From Jiangella mangrovi (GTDB lineage: Bacteria; Actinomycetota; Actinomycetes; Jiangellales; Jiangellaceae), in contig NZ_JACHMM010000001.1 of assembly GCF_014204975.1 (NCBI RefSeq), positions 5,456,037 through 5,520,036 on the forward strand: a stretch of DNA of 64,000 bases. The letters run 5' to 3'. Positions 18,179 to 28,193 of the stretch are shown here, in pieces. The stretch's first letter is position 1, and each line of letters starts with the position of its first letter. The translations under genes and the position numbers were made by a program. Under the pieces are notes generated by a model. It searched no databases. It saw only the letters and a list, made by a program, of their open reading frames with translations, and was not told the origin of the DNA.

Positions 18179-19678
18179 TCAGCCCTGCAGCCGCTCGAGG
18201 ATGAGCTCGCGCGCCCGCTTGGCGTCGGCCTGGCCCTTGGTCGCCTTCATGATCGCGCCGATGAGCGCGCCCACCGCGCCGAGGTTGCCGCCGCGGATCT
18301 TCTCGGCGACGTCGGGCTGGGCGGCGATGGCGTCGTCGACGGCGGCACCGAGGGCGGCGTCGTCGTTCACGAGCACCAGCCCGCGCGCCTCGACCACCTC
18401 GTCGGGCGTACCCTCGCCGGCCAGCACGCCCTCGACGACCTGGCGGGCCAGCTTGTCGTTGAGCGACCCGGCAGCGATCAGCTCCTCGACCCGCGCCACC
18501 TCAGCAGCACTGATACCGGCGTCCTCGAGAGAAACGCCGCGCTCGTTGGCGACCCGGGCGACCTCGCCCAGCCACCACTTCTTCGCGCCGCCGGCCGAGG
18601 CGCCCTCGGCGACGGTGTCGAAGACCAGCGACAGCGCGCCGGCGTTGACGACGTCGCGCATCTCGAGGTCGGTGAAGCCCCACGCCTCCTGCAGCCGAGC
18701 CCGTCGCACCGACGGCGGCTCGGGCAGCGTGGCCCTCAGTTCGTCGACCCACTCGCGGGACGGGGCGACGGGGACGAGGTCGGGCTCCGGGAAGTACCGG
18801 TAGTCCTCGGCCTCTTCCTTGACGCGCCCGGAGGTGGTCTCGCCGGTGTCCTCGTGCCAGTGCCGGGTCTCTTGGATGATCGCGCCGCCCGACGAGATGA
18901 CCGCGGCCTGACGGCGGATCTCGTACGTGACCGCGCGCTCGACCGACCGCAGCGAGTTGACGTTCTTCGTCTCGGTCCGCGTGCCGAACGGGTCGCCGGG
19001 CAGCCGCAGCGACACGTTGGCGTCGCAGCGCATCTGGCCCAGCTCCATGCGCGCCTCGGACACGCCGAGCGCCCGGATCAGCTCGCGCAGCTCGGTGACG
19101 TAGGCCCGCGCGACGGCCGGCGCCACCTCGGCCGGCACCTCGATGGGCATGGTGACGATCTCGATCAGCGGGATGCCGGAGCGGTTGTAGTCGAGCAGCG
19201 AGTGCGACGCGCCGTGGATGCGGCCGGTCGCGCCGCCGACGTGCAGCGACTTGCCGGTGTCCTCTTCCATGTGCGCCCGCTCGATGCCGATGCGGTACTC
19301 GACACCGTCGACGGTGACGTCCATGTACCCGTCGTACGCGATGGGCTCGTCGTACTGCGACGTCTGGAAGTTCTTCGGCATGTCCGGGTAGAAGTAGTTC
19401 TTCCGGGCGAACCGGCACCACTCGGCGATGCTGCAGTTCAGCGCCAGGCCGATGCGGATGGCCGACTCGACGGCGATCTTGTTGACCACCGGCAGCGAAC
19501 CGGGCAGGCCGAGGCAGGTCGGGCAGGTCTGCGAGTTCGGCTCCGCACCGAACGCCGTCGAGCAGCCGCAGAACATCTTCGTGGCGGTGCCGAGCTCGAC
19601 GTGCACCTCCATACCCATGACGGGCTCGTACGTCGCGATGGCCTCGTCGAACGAGGGCAGCGCGGTGGTCACCGTCAT
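18179..19678 (-). CDS. gatB: Aspartyl/glutamyl-tRNA amidotransferase subunit B
   Basis: 499 aa, normal length. The N-terminal catalytic cradle has the family signature [18 protein letters not shown] and the zinc-type [15 protein letters not shown], and the C-terminal half has the YqeY-like tail ([23 protein letters not shown]). GatB activates Glu-tRNA(Gln) or Asp-tRNA(Asn) by phosphorylation for amidation with ammonia from GatA. The ATG overlaps the stop of the 73-aa gene by 4 bp, placing it at the end of a gatC-gatA-orf-gatB operon. Confidence 0.97.
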   Translation of the reverse strand: MTVTTALPSFDEAIATYEPVMGMEVHVELGTATKMFCGCSTAFGAEPNSQTCPTCLGLPGSLPVVNKIAVESAIRIGLALNCSIAEWCRFARKNYFYPDMPKNFQTSQYDEPIAYDGYMDVTVDGVEYRIGIERAHMEEDTGKSLHVGGATGRIHGASHSLLDYNRSGIPLIEIVTMPIEVPAEVAPAVARAYVTELRELIRALGVSEARMELGQMRCDANVSLRLPGDPFGTRTETKNVNSLRSVERAVTYEIRRQAAVISSGGAIIQETRHWHEDTGETTSGRVKEEAEDYRYFPEPDLVPVAPSREWVDELRATLPEPPSVRRARLQEAWGFTDLEMRDVVNAGALSLVFDTVAEGASAGGAKKWWLGEVARVANERGVSLEDAGISAAEVARVEELIAAGSLNDKLARQVVEGVLAGEGTPDEVVEARGLVLVNDDAALGAAVDDAIAAQPDVAEKIRGGNLGAVGALIGAIMKATKGQADAKRARELILERLQG

Positions 19679-19896
19679 TCGTCGTCCTTCAGCTCGACCA
19701 GCGGCTTGTTGTCGTCCTGGGCCTCGCGGATCTCGCGAACGATGATCGCGATGGTGATGGCCACGGACAGGATGCTGAGGACCGCGTCGACCATGCGGAG
19801 CTTGTCGCCCTCGCGGCGCGCCTTCGTCAGGCTGCGTGCGGCGCCCACCGCGCCCATCGCCGATCCCCCGAACTTGGCCAGGTACTTGACGTTCAT
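19675..19896 (-). CDS. Small single-pass membrane protein between gatA and gatB
   Basis: 73 aa. It begins at an ATG that shares one base with the gatA stop (TGATG) and ends overlapping gatB (ATGA), so it is translated as part of the gat operon. A basic N-terminal half ([13 protein letters not shown]) precedes one hydrophobic segment of about 20 residues ([18 protein letters not shown]), and the tail is acidic. No known role in amidation is suggested. It may be an operon passenger or a membrane tether. Confidence 0.75.
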   Translation of the reverse strand: MNVKYLAKFGGSAMGAVGAARSLTKARREGDKLRMVDAVLSILSVAITIAIIVREIREAQDDNKPLVELKDDE

Positions 19897-21422
19897 CAGC
19901 CGATCCCCTCCAACGCGGGTGCCTGTTCCAGCAACGTTCCCCCCCATTGCGCTGCGTATGCGCTCTCGACCGCCGCCCCCACCAGGTACAGGCGGTCGTC
20001 GGCCAGCACCGGCGCCATGACGTGCAGGCCCACGGGGAGCCCGTCCTCGTCGGCCAGCCCGACCGGGAAAGACGCCGACGCGTTGCCGGCGAGGTTGCTG
20101 GGAATGGTGCACAGGTCGTTCATGTACATGGCCAGCGGGTCGTCGACCTTCTCGCCGATGGGGAACGCCGTGGTGGGCGTCGTCGGCGAGACCAGCACGT
20201 CGACCTGCGCGAACGCGGCCTCGAAGTCGCGGGCGATGAGCGTGCGGACCTTCTGCGCCTGGCCGTAGTAGGCGTCGTAGTAGCCCGACGACAGCGCGTA
20301 CGTGCCGAGCATGATGCGCCGCTTGGCCTCGGCCCCGAAGCCGGCGCCGCGGGTCAGGCTCATGACCTCTTCGGCGCTGCGGGTGCCGTCGTCGCCGACG
20401 CGCAGGCCGTAGCGCATGGCGTCGAACCGGGCCAGGTTCGAGGACACCTCGCTGGGCAGGATGAGGTAGTAGGCCGCGAGGCCGTACTGGAAGTGCGGGC
20501 AGGACACCTCGACGACCTCGGCGCCCAGCTTCGAGAGCAGGGCGACGGCGTCGTTGAAGCGGGCCTCGACGCCGGCCTGGTAGCCCTCGCCGCCGAGCTC
20601 CTTGACCACGCCGACACGCAGGCCGGTGAGGTCGCCCTCGGCCCCGCGCTTCGCCGCGCCGACGACGTCGGGCACCGGCTGGGCGATGCTGGTGGAGTCG
20701 AGCGGGTCGTGACCGGCGATGACGGTGTGCAGCAGGGCGGCGTCGAGCACCGTCCGCGCGCACGGTCCGGCCTGGTCGAGGCTGGACGCGCAGGCGATGA
20801 GGCCGTAGCGGCTCACTCCGCCGTACGTGGGCTTGACGCCGACGGTGCCGGTGACGGCGGCCGGCTGGCGGATCGAGCCGCCGGTGTCGGTGCCGATGGC
20901 CAGCGGCGCCTCGAACGCGGCCAACGCCGCGGCGCTGCCGCCGCCCGAGCCGCCCGGGATGCGGGTGAGGTTCCACGGGTTGCGCGTGGTGCCGAACGCC
21001 GAGTTCTCCGTCGACGACCCCATGGCGAACTCGTCGAGGTTCGTCTTGCCGAGGACGACGATGCCGGCCTCGCGCAGCCGCGTGGTGATGGTGGCGTCGT
21101 ACGGCGGCCGCCAGCCCTCGAGGATCTTCGACCCGGCCGTCGTCGGCATGTCGGCCGTGGTGATGACGTCCTTGAGCGCCAGCGGGACGCCGGCGAGCGG
21201 GCCGAGCTCCTCGCCGTTGGCACGCTTCTGGTCGACGACGGCGGCAGCGGCCAGCGCGCTCTCGGCGTCGACGTGCAGGAACGCATGCACGCCCGCCTCG
21301 GCCGTGCCGTCGACCGCGGCGATGCGGTCGAGATGCGCCTGGGCGACCTCGACGGCGCTGACCTCACCTTGTGCGATGGCGGACGCGAGGTCGGCGGCGG
21401 TCTTGCGGGTGAGGCCGCTCAT
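19896..21422 (-). CDS. gatA: Glutamyl-tRNA(Gln) amidotransferase subunit A
   Basis: 508 aa, normal length. The amidase signature is complete: the catalytic Lys in LALKDVI (near residue 80), GGSGGGSAA with the cis-Ser, and the nucleophile Ser in [12 protein letters not shown]. The GGSGGGS form, with Gly in place of the second Ser, is common in actinomycete GatA. The enzyme releases ammonia from glutamine for the GatB-bound aminoacyl-tRNA. The ATG overlaps gatC by 4 bp. Confidence 0.97.
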   Translation of the reverse strand: MSGLTRKTAADLASAIAQGEVSAVEVAQAHLDRIAAVDGTAEAGVHAFLHVDAESALAAAAVVDQKRANGEELGPLAGVPLALKDVITTADMPTTAGSKILEGWRPPYDATITTRLREAGIVVLGKTNLDEFAMGSSTENSAFGTTRNPWNLTRIPGGSGGGSAAALAAFEAPLAIGTDTGGSIRQPAAVTGTVGVKPTYGGVSRYGLIACASSLDQAGPCARTVLDAALLHTVIAGHDPLDSTSIAQPVPDVVGAAKRGAEGDLTGLRVGVVKELGGEGYQAGVEARFNDAVALLSKLGAEVVEVSCPHFQYGLAAYYLILPSEVSSNLARFDAMRYGLRVGDDGTRSAEEVMSLTRGAGFGAEAKRRIMLGTYALSSGYYDAYYGQAQKVRTLIARDFEAAFAQVDVLVSPTTPTTAFPIGEKVDDPLAMYMNDLCTIPSNLAGNASASFPVGLADEDGLPVGLHVMAPVLADDRLYLVGAAVESAYAAQWGGTLLEQAPALEGIG

Positions 21423-21718
21423 GCCTCCTCCCCCAGGATCTGCGGCACCCGGAAGCGGCCGTCCTCGGCGGCGGGCGCGGCGGCCAGGACCGCCTCGGCC
21501 GGCAGGCAGACGCGCGGCTCGTCCTCGCGGAACACGTTGGTCAGCGGCAGCGCATGCGACGTCGGCGGGATGTCGTCGGCCGCGACCTCGGTGACCTGCG
21601 CGACCGCACCGAGAATCTGGTCGAGCTGGCCGGCAAGGTGCTCCAGCTCGTCGGGGGCGAGGTCGAGGCGAGCGAGGCGCGCCAGGTGCGCGACCTCCTC
21701 GCGACTGATCGAGGGCAT
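21419..21718 (-). CDS. gatC: Glutamyl-tRNA(Gln) amidotransferase subunit C
   Basis: 99 aa, typical Gat[18 protein letters not shown] at the N-terminus and FREDEPR in the middle, the peptide that wraps GatA and GatB together. ATG at 21718 is chosen because GGAG lies 6 bases before it; the in-frame ATG at 21730 has no ribosome site. A TAGGAT that could be a -10 lies at 21754-21749 on the minus strand, but no good -35 was seen. The gene heads the gat operon and sits next to the dispersed repeat. Confidence 0.95.
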   Translation of the reverse strand: MPSISREEVAHLARLARLDLAPDELEHLAGQLDQILGAVAQVTEVAADDIPPTSHALPLTNVFREDEPRVCLPAEAVLAAAPAAEDGRFRVPQILGEEA

Positions 21719-21831
21719 GGCGAACTCCATGGTCGGGGAACGGGTCCGATCCTATGGCGACGAGGACGGTGCTCGCTCACCACCCGCCGATCATCTTCAC
21801 GGCCGGGTTCGCCGGGGTGATGAGGTGGGCT

Positions 21832-21980
21832 CCCCGTCCCCCTGCTGCCCAGTGTCTTAGCCGCGGGCGCACGCCTCAAGCCGGCGCCCGCTGTGGTTAC
21901 GTCGCTGCTGTGGTTGGGGGGCTTCGGCTTGACCCGTGCACCCGCGACCAAGAACTCTGGCAGCTATCAGGGGGACGGGG
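21832..21980. repeat. Terminal hairpin module of the repeat, long form
   Basis: Perfect 13-base arms CCCCGTCCCCCTG (21832-21844) and CAGGGGGACGGGG (21968-21980) enclose further inverted blocks: CTGCC/GGCAG, CGCGGG/CCCGCG and TCAAGC/GCTTGA. The whole 149-bp unit is therefore an imperfect palindrome. A related 138-bp unit sits in the opposite orientation at the other end of copy 2 (34206-34343). Confidence 0.7.
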
Positions 21981-22071
21981 AGACCCTGGGCACGCCTCGC
22001 CCCTTCGCGTGCCCGTTTCGCCCCGCTTTGGTGGGCCGTGGACAGCGATGATCATCAACGATCCGCTACAT

Positions 22072-22133
22072 CACCACGATTACCCGAGCCCCAACACGAT
22101 TGCAGGCGTATTGAGGCTCGGGTAATCATGGTG
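22072..22133 (-). other. Central 26-bp stem-loop of repeat copy 1
   Basis: Bases 22072-22097 pair with 22108-22133 around the 10-base loop GATTGCAGGC. There are 23 Watson-Crick pairs and three C-A positions, all of which become G-U pairs in RNA made from the minus strand. The same loop and a same-length stem occur in copy 2 with several different stem bases. This suggests a structured RNA or a protein-bound hairpin; the strand assignment is inferred from the G-U pairs. Confidence 0.6.
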
Positions 22134-22281
22134 GGCGGCCCAGAAAACGCCCCCGAAATCCCACATCGTGGGATGGCGCGGGCCTCGAGGGCGAGTTCAC
22201 CGGCCACAACCACGCAATTGAAGTCGCCACCCCGCACCCGTCGCCAGACTCCCCCCGTCCCAACCCCACGCACCGTAGGAA

Positions 22282-22974
22282 TCAGCCGACCTCGAAGCGG
22301 TAGCCCATGCTCGGCTCGGTGATGAGGTGGACGGGGTGGGCGGGGTCGGGTTCGAGCTTGCGCCGCAGCTGCGCCGCGTACACCCGCAGGTATCCGGTCT
22401 CGCGCGAGTAGGCCGGCCCCCAGACCTCCTGCAGCAGCTGTTGGCGCGACACCAGGCGGCCGGCGTTGCGGACGAGCACCTCGAGCAGGTGCCACTCCGT
22501 CGGTGTCAGCCGCACGTCCGCGCCCGACCGCGACACCTTCTTGCGCGCCAGGTCGATCTGCAGCTCGCCGGCCACCACCACCGGCTCGCCTTCGCCAGAG
22601 GCACCAGGGAGCGAGCGCCGCCAGGCCGCCCGCAGCCGCGCGAGCAGCTCGTCCATGTCGAACGGCTTGGTGACGTAGTCGTCGGCGCCGGCGTCGAGCG
22701 CGCGGACCTTGTCCGACGAGTCCTGTCGCGCCGACAGCACGATGATCGGCACGGTGGTCCAGCCGCGCAGCCCGGCGATCACCTCGAGGCCGCTGATGTC
22801 GGGCAGGCCGAGGTCGAGGACGACGACGTCGGGGTGGCGTTCCGCCGCCGCCGTCAGCGCGCCCCGTCCGTCGGCGGCGGTGACGACGTCCCAGCCGCGG
22901 GCACGGAGGTTGATCGCCAGCGCCCGGGTCAGTGCGGGGACGTCATCGACGACGAGGACGCGCGGCCCGCTCAC
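22282..22974 (-). CDS. kdpE: KdpE potassium-response regulator
   Basis: 230 aa. The receiver domain has the acidic pocket D10/D11, phospho-acceptor D54 (VVVLDLGLP) and the KPF lysine, followed by an OmpR-type winged-helix DNA-binding domain (RLTPTEWHLLEVLVRNAGRLV). It activates kdpFABC when potassium is limiting, on phosphorylation by KdpD. GTG start overlaps the kdpD stop by 4 bp, so it closes the operon. Confidence 0.96.
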   Translation of the reverse strand: MSGPRVLVVDDVPALTRALAINLRARGWDVVTAADGRGALTAAAERHPDVVVLDLGLPDISGLEVIAGLRGWTTVPIIVLSARQDSSDKVRALDAGADDYVTKPFDMDELLARLRAAWRRSLPGASGEGEPVVVAGELQIDLARKKVSRSGADVRLTPTEWHLLEVLVRNAGRLVSRQQLLQEVWGPAYSRETGYLRVYAAQLRRKLEPDPAHPVHLITEPSMGYRFEVG

Positions 22975-25481
22975 GACGCACCGACCGACGAGCCCAAGGG
23001 CAGCCGCAGCACCATCGTCAGTCCGCCGCCGGGAGTGTCGTCCGCCGTCAGGGAACCACCTAGCGCCTCCACGAAGCCGCGTGCCACCGCCAGCCCCAGC
23101 CCGACGGACCCGCCCACGCCGGAGGAGCCGTCGCCCAGGCGCTGGAACGGGCGGAACATCGACCCTTTCTCGGCCTCCTTCACGCCGGGCCCACGGTCGA
23201 CCACCCGGATCTCGACGTCGGACCGCACGACCGCAGCGGACACCGTCACCGCCACCCCGTCGGGCGAGTAGCGGACGGCGTTCTCGACCACGTTGGCCAG
23301 TGCCCGCTCCAGCAGGCCGGCGTCGGTCGTGAGCAGCGGCAGCGTCTCCGGCACGTCCAGCACGACGGACCCGACGGGCACCCCACCGACAGCGCGCGGC
23401 ACCACCTCGTCCAACGCCGCCGGCCGCAGCACCGGCCGGACGGTGTCGGTCTCGAGCCGCGACAGGTCGAGCAGGTTGTCGATCAGCCGCTCCAGCGAGT
23501 CGGTCGCCGACCCCACCGTCGCCAGCAGTTCGGCCTGGTCCGCCGCGTCGAAGGACACCTCGTCCTGGCGCAGGCTGGTCACCCCGGCCTTGATGGTGGC
23601 CAGCGGGGTGCGCAGGTCGTGCGAGACCGCCGCCAGCAGCGCCGTCCGGATCGCGTCGCCCTCCTCCAGCCGCCTGGCCTCGGCCGCCTGCGAGCGCAGC
23701 CGTTCCCGCTCCAGCACGACGGTGGCCTGCGCGGCGAACGCCTCGAGCACCCGCCGGTCACCGGCCTCGAGCACCGGCCCGCGCAGCGCCAGCGCCAGGT
23801 GCTCCGAGATCATCACCTCCGACGACCCCTCCTCCGGCGAGGCGCACGGCCGCCCGCCCGCGCACTCCACCGTCGTCCACAGCTCATGCGTGTCGTGCCG
23901 TTCCAGCAGCGTCACCGACTCCATCCCGAACCGCTCGCGCAGCCGCTCCAGGATCGCCAGGACGGTGTTCTCGCCGCGCAGCACCGACCCGGCCAGCGCG
24001 CTCAGCGTCTCGGCTTCAGCCCCGGCCCGGGAAGCCTGCAGCGTCCGCCGCGCGGCCAGGTCGACCACCGACGCCACCCCGACCGCGACCAGCACGAACA
24101 CCACCAGCGCGAACGCGTTCTGCGGGTCGGCGATGGTCCACTCGTAGTACGGCGGCGTGAGGAACCAGTTGAGTAGCAGGCTGCCGAAGACCGCCGCCGT
24201 CACGGCCGGCCACAGCCCACCGAGCAGCGCGACGCCCACCGTCAGCGCCATGAACATCATGATGTCGATGGGCAGCTCGTGGATCTCGCGCAGCCACACG
24301 AGCACCCCGGTCAGCACGACCGCCCCGAGCACGGCGCACACCCACGCCAGCACGCGCCGGTTCCGGCTCAGCACCTCCGACCGCTGCGGCAGCGTGCCCT
24401 GACCGGCCCGCTCGTGGGTGACGACGTGGACGTCGATCGGCCCGGACTCGCGGACGACGCGCGCGCCGACGCCCTCGCGCAGCGACAGCTGCCAGCGCGG
24501 ACGGCGGCTCACACCGACGACGATGAGCGCGGCGTTGACGCCCCGGGCGAACTCGAGGATCGCCTCGGCGACGTCCTCGCCGACGACCTGGTGGAACTCG
24601 CCGCCGAGCGTCTCGGTCAGCGCCCGCTGTCGCTCCAGCGCCCCCGGAGGCGCCCCCGTCAGCCCGTCGCTCCTGGAGACGTGGACGGCAAGCAGCTCAC
24701 CCCCCGCCCCACGCCCCACGATCCGCGCGGCCCGGCGCAGCAGCGTCTCGCCCTCGGGCCCGCCGGTCAGCGCCACGACCACCCGCTCGCGGGTGTGCCA
24801 GGGCGCCTCGATGCCCTCGTCGACGCGGTACTTCTCCAGCGCGTCGTCGACCCGGTCGGCCAGCCAGAGCAGCGCCAGCTCGCGCAGCGCCGTCAGGTTG
24901 CCGACGCGGAAGTAGTGCGCCAGCGCGGCGTCGACCTTCTCCGCGGCGTATACGTTGCCGTGCGCGAGCCGCCGCCGCAGCGCCTCGGGCGACATGTCGA
25001 CCAGCTCGATCTGGTCGGCCCGCCGGACGACCTCGTCGGGGATGGTCTCGCGCTGGGTGACGCCGGTGATCGAGGCGACGACGTCGTTCAGCGACTCCAG
25101 GTGCTGGATGTTGACGGTCGTGATGACGTCGATGCCGGCGGCGAGCAGGTCGTCGACGTCCTGCCATCTCTTGGCGTTGCGCGAGCCGGGCACGTTGGTG
25201 TGCGCCAGCTCGTCGATCAGCGCCACCTCGGGCCGCCGGTGCAGGATCGCCTCGAGGTCCATTTCCTGGAACTCGGTCCCGCGGTACACGACCGGACGCC
25301 GCGGGACGACCTCGATGCCCTCGAGCAGCTCCTCGGTGTGCGGCCGGCCGTGCGTCTCGACCAGCCCGGCCACGACGTCGGTGCCGCGCGAGCGCCGGCG
25401 GTGGCCCTCGGACAGCATGTCGAAGGTCTTGCCGACACCCGGCGCGGCACCAAGGTAGACGCGTAGACGTCCTCGCGTCAT
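22971..25481 (-). CDS. kdpD: KdpD potassium/turgor sensor histidine kinase
   Basis: 836 aa, close to the usual 850-900. In order: the KdpD N-terminal domain with Walker-like GAAPGVGKTF (residues 11-20) and DELAHTN; a universal-stress domain (about 230-360); four hydrophobic segments (about 385-490); a GAF-like region; a HisKA box with phospho-acceptor H621 (SHDLRTPLATI); and an ATPase domain with N and G boxes (NVVENAVRYSPDG, GVGGSVGLGLAV). It senses low potassium and phosphorylates KdpE. Overlaps kdpC and kdpE by 4 bp each. Confidence 0.97.
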   Translation of the reverse strand: MTRGRLRVYLGAAPGVGKTFDMLSEGHRRRSRGTDVVAGLVETHGRPHTEELLEGIEVVPRRPVVYRGTEFQEMDLEAILHRRPEVALIDELAHTNVPGSRNAKRWQDVDDLLAAGIDVITTVNIQHLESLNDVVASITGVTQRETIPDEVVRRADQIELVDMSPEALRRRLAHGNVYAAEKVDAALAHYFRVGNLTALRELALLWLADRVDDALEKYRVDEGIEAPWHTRERVVVALTGGPEGETLLRRAARIVGRGAGGELLAVHVSRSDGLTGAPPGALERQRALTETLGGEFHQVVGEDVAEAILEFARGVNAALIVVGVSRRPRWQLSLREGVGARVVRESGPIDVHVVTHERAGQGTLPQRSEVLSRNRRVLAWVCAVLGAVVLTGVLVWLREIHELPIDIMMFMALTVGVALLGGLWPAVTAAVFGSLLLNWFLTPPYYEWTIADPQNAFALVVFVLVAVGVASVVDLAARRTLQASRAGAEAETLSALAGSVLRGENTVLAILERLRERFGMESVTLLERHDTHELWTTVECAGGRPCASPEEGSSEVMISEHLALALRGPVLEAGDRRVLEAFAAQATVVLERERLRSQAAEARRLEEGDAIRTALLAAVSHDLRTPLATIKAGVTSLRQDEVSFDAADQAELLATVGSATDSLERLIDNLLDLSRLETDTVRPVLRPAALDEVVPRAVGGVPVGSVVLDVPETLPLLTTDAGLLERALANVVENAVRYSPDGVAVTVSAAVVRSDVEIRVVDRGPGVKEAEKGSMFRPFQRLGDGSSGVGGSVGLGLAVARGFVEALGGSLTADDTPGGGLTMVLRLPLGSSVGAS

Positions 25482-26077
25482 GACGCGTCCAGGTCCTCCA
25501 GCGCGAGGTTGAGCTCGAGCACGTCGACCCGCTCCCCGCCCAGGATCCCGAGGATCCGGCCCTGCGTGTGCTCCGACACCAGCTCGGCGACGGCGTCAGC
25601 CGAGAGTCCGCGGGCCTCGGCCACGCGCTCGACCTGGATCTCGGCGTACGCCGGGGAGATGTGCGGGTCCAGGCCGCTGCCCGACGCGGTGATCGCGTCC
25701 GGCGGCACATCGGCCGGATCCACCCCGTTCTCGGACGCCACCGCGGCCCGCCGCTCCTCCACCGTCGCCAGCAGGTCGGCGCTCTCCGGGCCGAGGTTCG
25801 ACCCTGAGCTGGCGAGCGGGTCGTACCCGTCGCCGGCCGCCGAGGGCCGCGAGTGGAACCACTCGTCGCCCTCGAAGGTCTGCCCGATCAGGGACGACCC
25901 GACGACCTCGCCGTCGCGCGACACCAGCGAGCCGTCGGCCTGATCGCCGAACGCCACCTGCGAGACGCCGGTGACGGCCAGCGGATAGGCGATGCCCAGG
26001 ATGACGGTGAACAGCAGCAGGACACGCAGCCCCGCCCAGCTCTGCCGCATCAGTCCAACCAGATTCAACGAACTCAC
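25478..26077 (-). CDS. kdpC: Potassium-transporting ATPase subunit C
   Basis: 199 aa. One N-terminal membrane segment ([20 protein letters not shown]), then the family blocks [20 protein letters not shown] and [22 protein letters not shown]. KdpC raises ATP affinity and stabilises the KdpFABC pump. GTG start overlaps the kdpB stop by 4 bp. Confidence 0.97.
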   Translation of the reverse strand: MSSLNLVGLMRQSWAGLRVLLLFTVILGIAYPLAVTGVSQVAFGDQADGSLVSRDGEVVGSSLIGQTFEGDEWFHSRPSAAGDGYDPLASSGSNLGPESADLLATVEERRAAVASENGVDPADVPPDAITASGSGLDPHISPAYAEIQVERVAEARGLSADAVAELVSEHTQGRILGILGGERVDVLELNLALEDLDAS

Positions 26078-28155
26078 CCGATTCCAGGAATCGCCGAAAT
26101 GATCAGGTCGACGAGTTTGATGCCGATGAACGGCACGATGATGCCGCCCAGCCCATAGATCAGCGCGTTGCGCCCGAGCATGGACGCCGCGGACAGCGGC
26201 CGGTACCGCACGCCGCGCAGCGCCAGGGGGATGAGCGCCACGATGATCAGGGCGTTGAAGATGACGGCCGACAGGATCGCCGACTCCGGCGTCGACAGCC
26301 GCATGATGTTCAACGCATCCAACTGCGGGTACACCGCGGCGAACATCGCCGGGATGATCGCGAAGTACTTCGCGACGTCGTTGGCGATCGAGAACGTGGT
26401 CAGCGCGCCCCGGGTGATCAGCAGTTGCTTGCCGATCTCGACGATCTCGATGAGCTTCGTCGGGTCGGAGTCGAGGTCGACCATGTTGCCGGCTTCCTTG
26501 GCCGCCGACGTGCCCGTGTTCATCGCCACGCCGACGTCGGCCTGGGCCAGCGCGGGCGCGTCGTTGGTGCCGTCGCCGGTCATCGCGACGAGCCGGCCGC
26601 CGGCCTGCTCGCGCCGGATCAGCGCCATCTTGTCCTCGGGCTTGGCCTCGGCGAGGAAGTCGTCGACGCCGGCCTGGTCGGCGATGGCCTTCGCGGTGAC
26701 GGGGTTGTCGCCGGTGACCATGACGGTGCGGATGCCCATGGCGCGCAGCTCGTCGAACCGCTCGCGCATGCCGGTCTTGACCACGTCGGCCAGGTGGATG
26801 ACGCCCAGGATCCGGGCCTCACCGGAGCGCAGCTCGGCGACGACCAGCGGGGTCCCGCCGGCCGCGGCGACGCCGTCGACCACGTCGTCGACCGCGATGT
26901 CGGGCCGGCCGCCGTGGTCGCGAACCCAGGCCAGGACGGCGCCCGCCGCCCCCTTGCGCACCTGGTGACCGTCGGCGAGGTCGACGCCGGACATCCGGGT
27001 CTGCGCGGTGAACTCGACGAACGTCGCGCCCGGCAGCTCGCCGGTGTGCCGTTCGCGCAGCCCGTACTTCTGCTTGGCCAGGACGACGACGGAGCGGCCC
27101 TCGGGCGTCTGGTCGGCCAGGCTGGCCAGCTGGGCGGCGTCGGCGAGCGCCGGCTCCTCGACACCGCTGACGGGCAGCAGCTCGACGGCCTGCCGGTTGC
27201 CGAAGGTGATGGTGCCGGTTTTGTCCAGCAGCAGCACGTTGACGTCGCCGGCGGCCTCGACGGCGCGCCCGGACATCGCCAGCACGTTGCGCTGTACCAG
27301 CCGGTCCATGCCGGCGATGCCGATGGCCGACAGCAGGGCGCCGATGGTCGTGGGGATGAGGCAGACCAGCAGGGCCACCAGCACCACCATCGACTGCAGC
27401 TCGCCCGAGTACCCGGCGAACGGCTGCAGCGTCACCACGGCGAGCAGGAAGATGATCGTCAGGCTCGCCAGCAGGATGTTCAGCGCGATCTCGTTCGGCG
27501 TCTTCTGCCGCGCCGCCCCCTCGACCATCGCGATCATCCGGTCGACGAAGCTCTCGCCCGGCTTCGCGGTGATCTTCACGACGATGCGGTCGGACAGCAC
27601 CTTGGTGCCGCCGGTGACGGCGCTGCGGTCACCGCCGGACTCCCGGATGACCGGCGCCGACTCGCCCGTGATGGCGGACTCGTCGACGCTGGCCACGCCC
27701 TCGACGACGTCGCCATCGCCGGGGATGACCTCGCCCGCCTCGACGACCACGAAGTCACCGAGGCGAAGGTCGGAACTGCTGACGACCTCCTCGCGCGAGC
27801 CGACGCCGTCCGTGAGGCGCCGTGCCGGGGTCTCCTGCTTCGTCGCCCGCAGCGTGGCGGCCTGGGCCCGGCCGCGCCCCTCGGCGACGGCCTCGGCCAG
27901 GTTGGCGAAGATCACGGTGATCCACAGCCAGACGGTGATCCACCACGAGAACGTGCTCGGGTCGGTGATCGCCAGCACGGTCGTGAAGGCCGCGCCGATC
28001 TCGACCACGAACATGACCGGCGACTTCACCATGCGCCGCGGGTCGAGCTTGCGCACCGCGTCCGGCAGCGACGACACCAGCAGTCTGGGGTCGAACAGGC
28101 CGGCGCCGACCCGGGGCGCGGCGGCCTCGGGGGCCGGGGCCTGGACGAACGTCAC
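26074..28155 (-). CDS. kdpB: Potassium-transporting P-type ATPase subunit B
   Basis: 693 aa. The phosphorylated aspartate D311 lies in DKTGTITFG, with the TGES loop (ITGESAPV) and the hinge [11 protein letters not shown]. It hydrolyses ATP to drive K+ uptake through KdpA. The GTG at 28155 is preferred to an ATG at 28197 that overlaps kdpA: the 14 codons between them use AGA, AGG, AAA, CCA and ACA, unlike the GC-rich third positions of real coding sequence here, and AAAGGAAAG lies just before the GTG. Confidence 0.95.
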   Translation of the reverse strand: MTFVQAPAPEAAAPRVGAGLFDPRLLVSSLPDAVRKLDPRRMVKSPVMFVVEIGAAFTTVLAITDPSTFSWWITVWLWITVIFANLAEAVAEGRGRAQAATLRATKQETPARRLTDGVGSREEVVSSSDLRLGDFVVVEAGEVIPGDGDVVEGVASVDESAITGESAPVIRESGGDRSAVTGGTKVLSDRIVVKITAKPGESFVDRMIAMVEGAARQKTPNEIALNILLASLTIIFLLAVVTLQPFAGYSGELQSMVVLVALLVCLIPTTIGALLSAIGIAGMDRLVQRNVLAMSGRAVEAAGDVNVLLLDKTGTITFGNRQAVELLPVSGVEEPALADAAQLASLADQTPEGRSVVVLAKQKYGLRERHTGELPGATFVEFTAQTRMSGVDLADGHQVRKGAAGAVLAWVRDHGGRPDIAVDDVVDGVAAAGGTPLVVAELRSGEARILGVIHLADVVKTGMRERFDELRAMGIRTVMVTGDNPVTAKAIADQAGVDDFLAEAKPEDKMALIRREQAGGRLVAMTGDGTNDAPALAQADVGVAMNTGTSAAKEAGNMVDLDSDPTKLIEIVEIGKQLLITRGALTTFSIANDVAKYFAIIPAMFAAVYPQLDALNIMRLSTPESAILSAVIFNALIIVALIPLALRGVRYRPLSAASMLGRNALIYGLGGIIVPFIGIKLVDLIISAIPGIG

Positions 28156-28193
28156 TGTCTCTTTCCTTTCCGATGGTTCGGATCTGAGCCCGC

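Larger units (their letters stand above)
21822..22270. repeat. Dispersed structured repeat, copy 1
   Basis: About 450 bp of non-coding DNA between gatC and kdpE that recurs at 33794-34354. Shared blocks, in order: a GAGGTGGG end; a CCCGTCCCCCTGCTGCCCAGT block; GGCAGCTATCAGGGGGACGG; GAGACCCTGGGCACGCCTCG; GATGATCATCAA and GATCCGCTACATCACC; a 26-bp stem-loop; GTGGGCGGCCCAGAAAACGCC; and GTCGCCAGACTCCCCCCGTCC at the right end, which here looks truncated relative to copy 2. There is no open reading frame with a credible start. It lies downstream of kdpE. Confidence 0.85.

Noticed and set aside
22135-22270. Small ORFs within the repeat copies
   Set aside because: They have no ribosome sites, differ in frame between the two copies, and the conservation follows base pairing, not codons.
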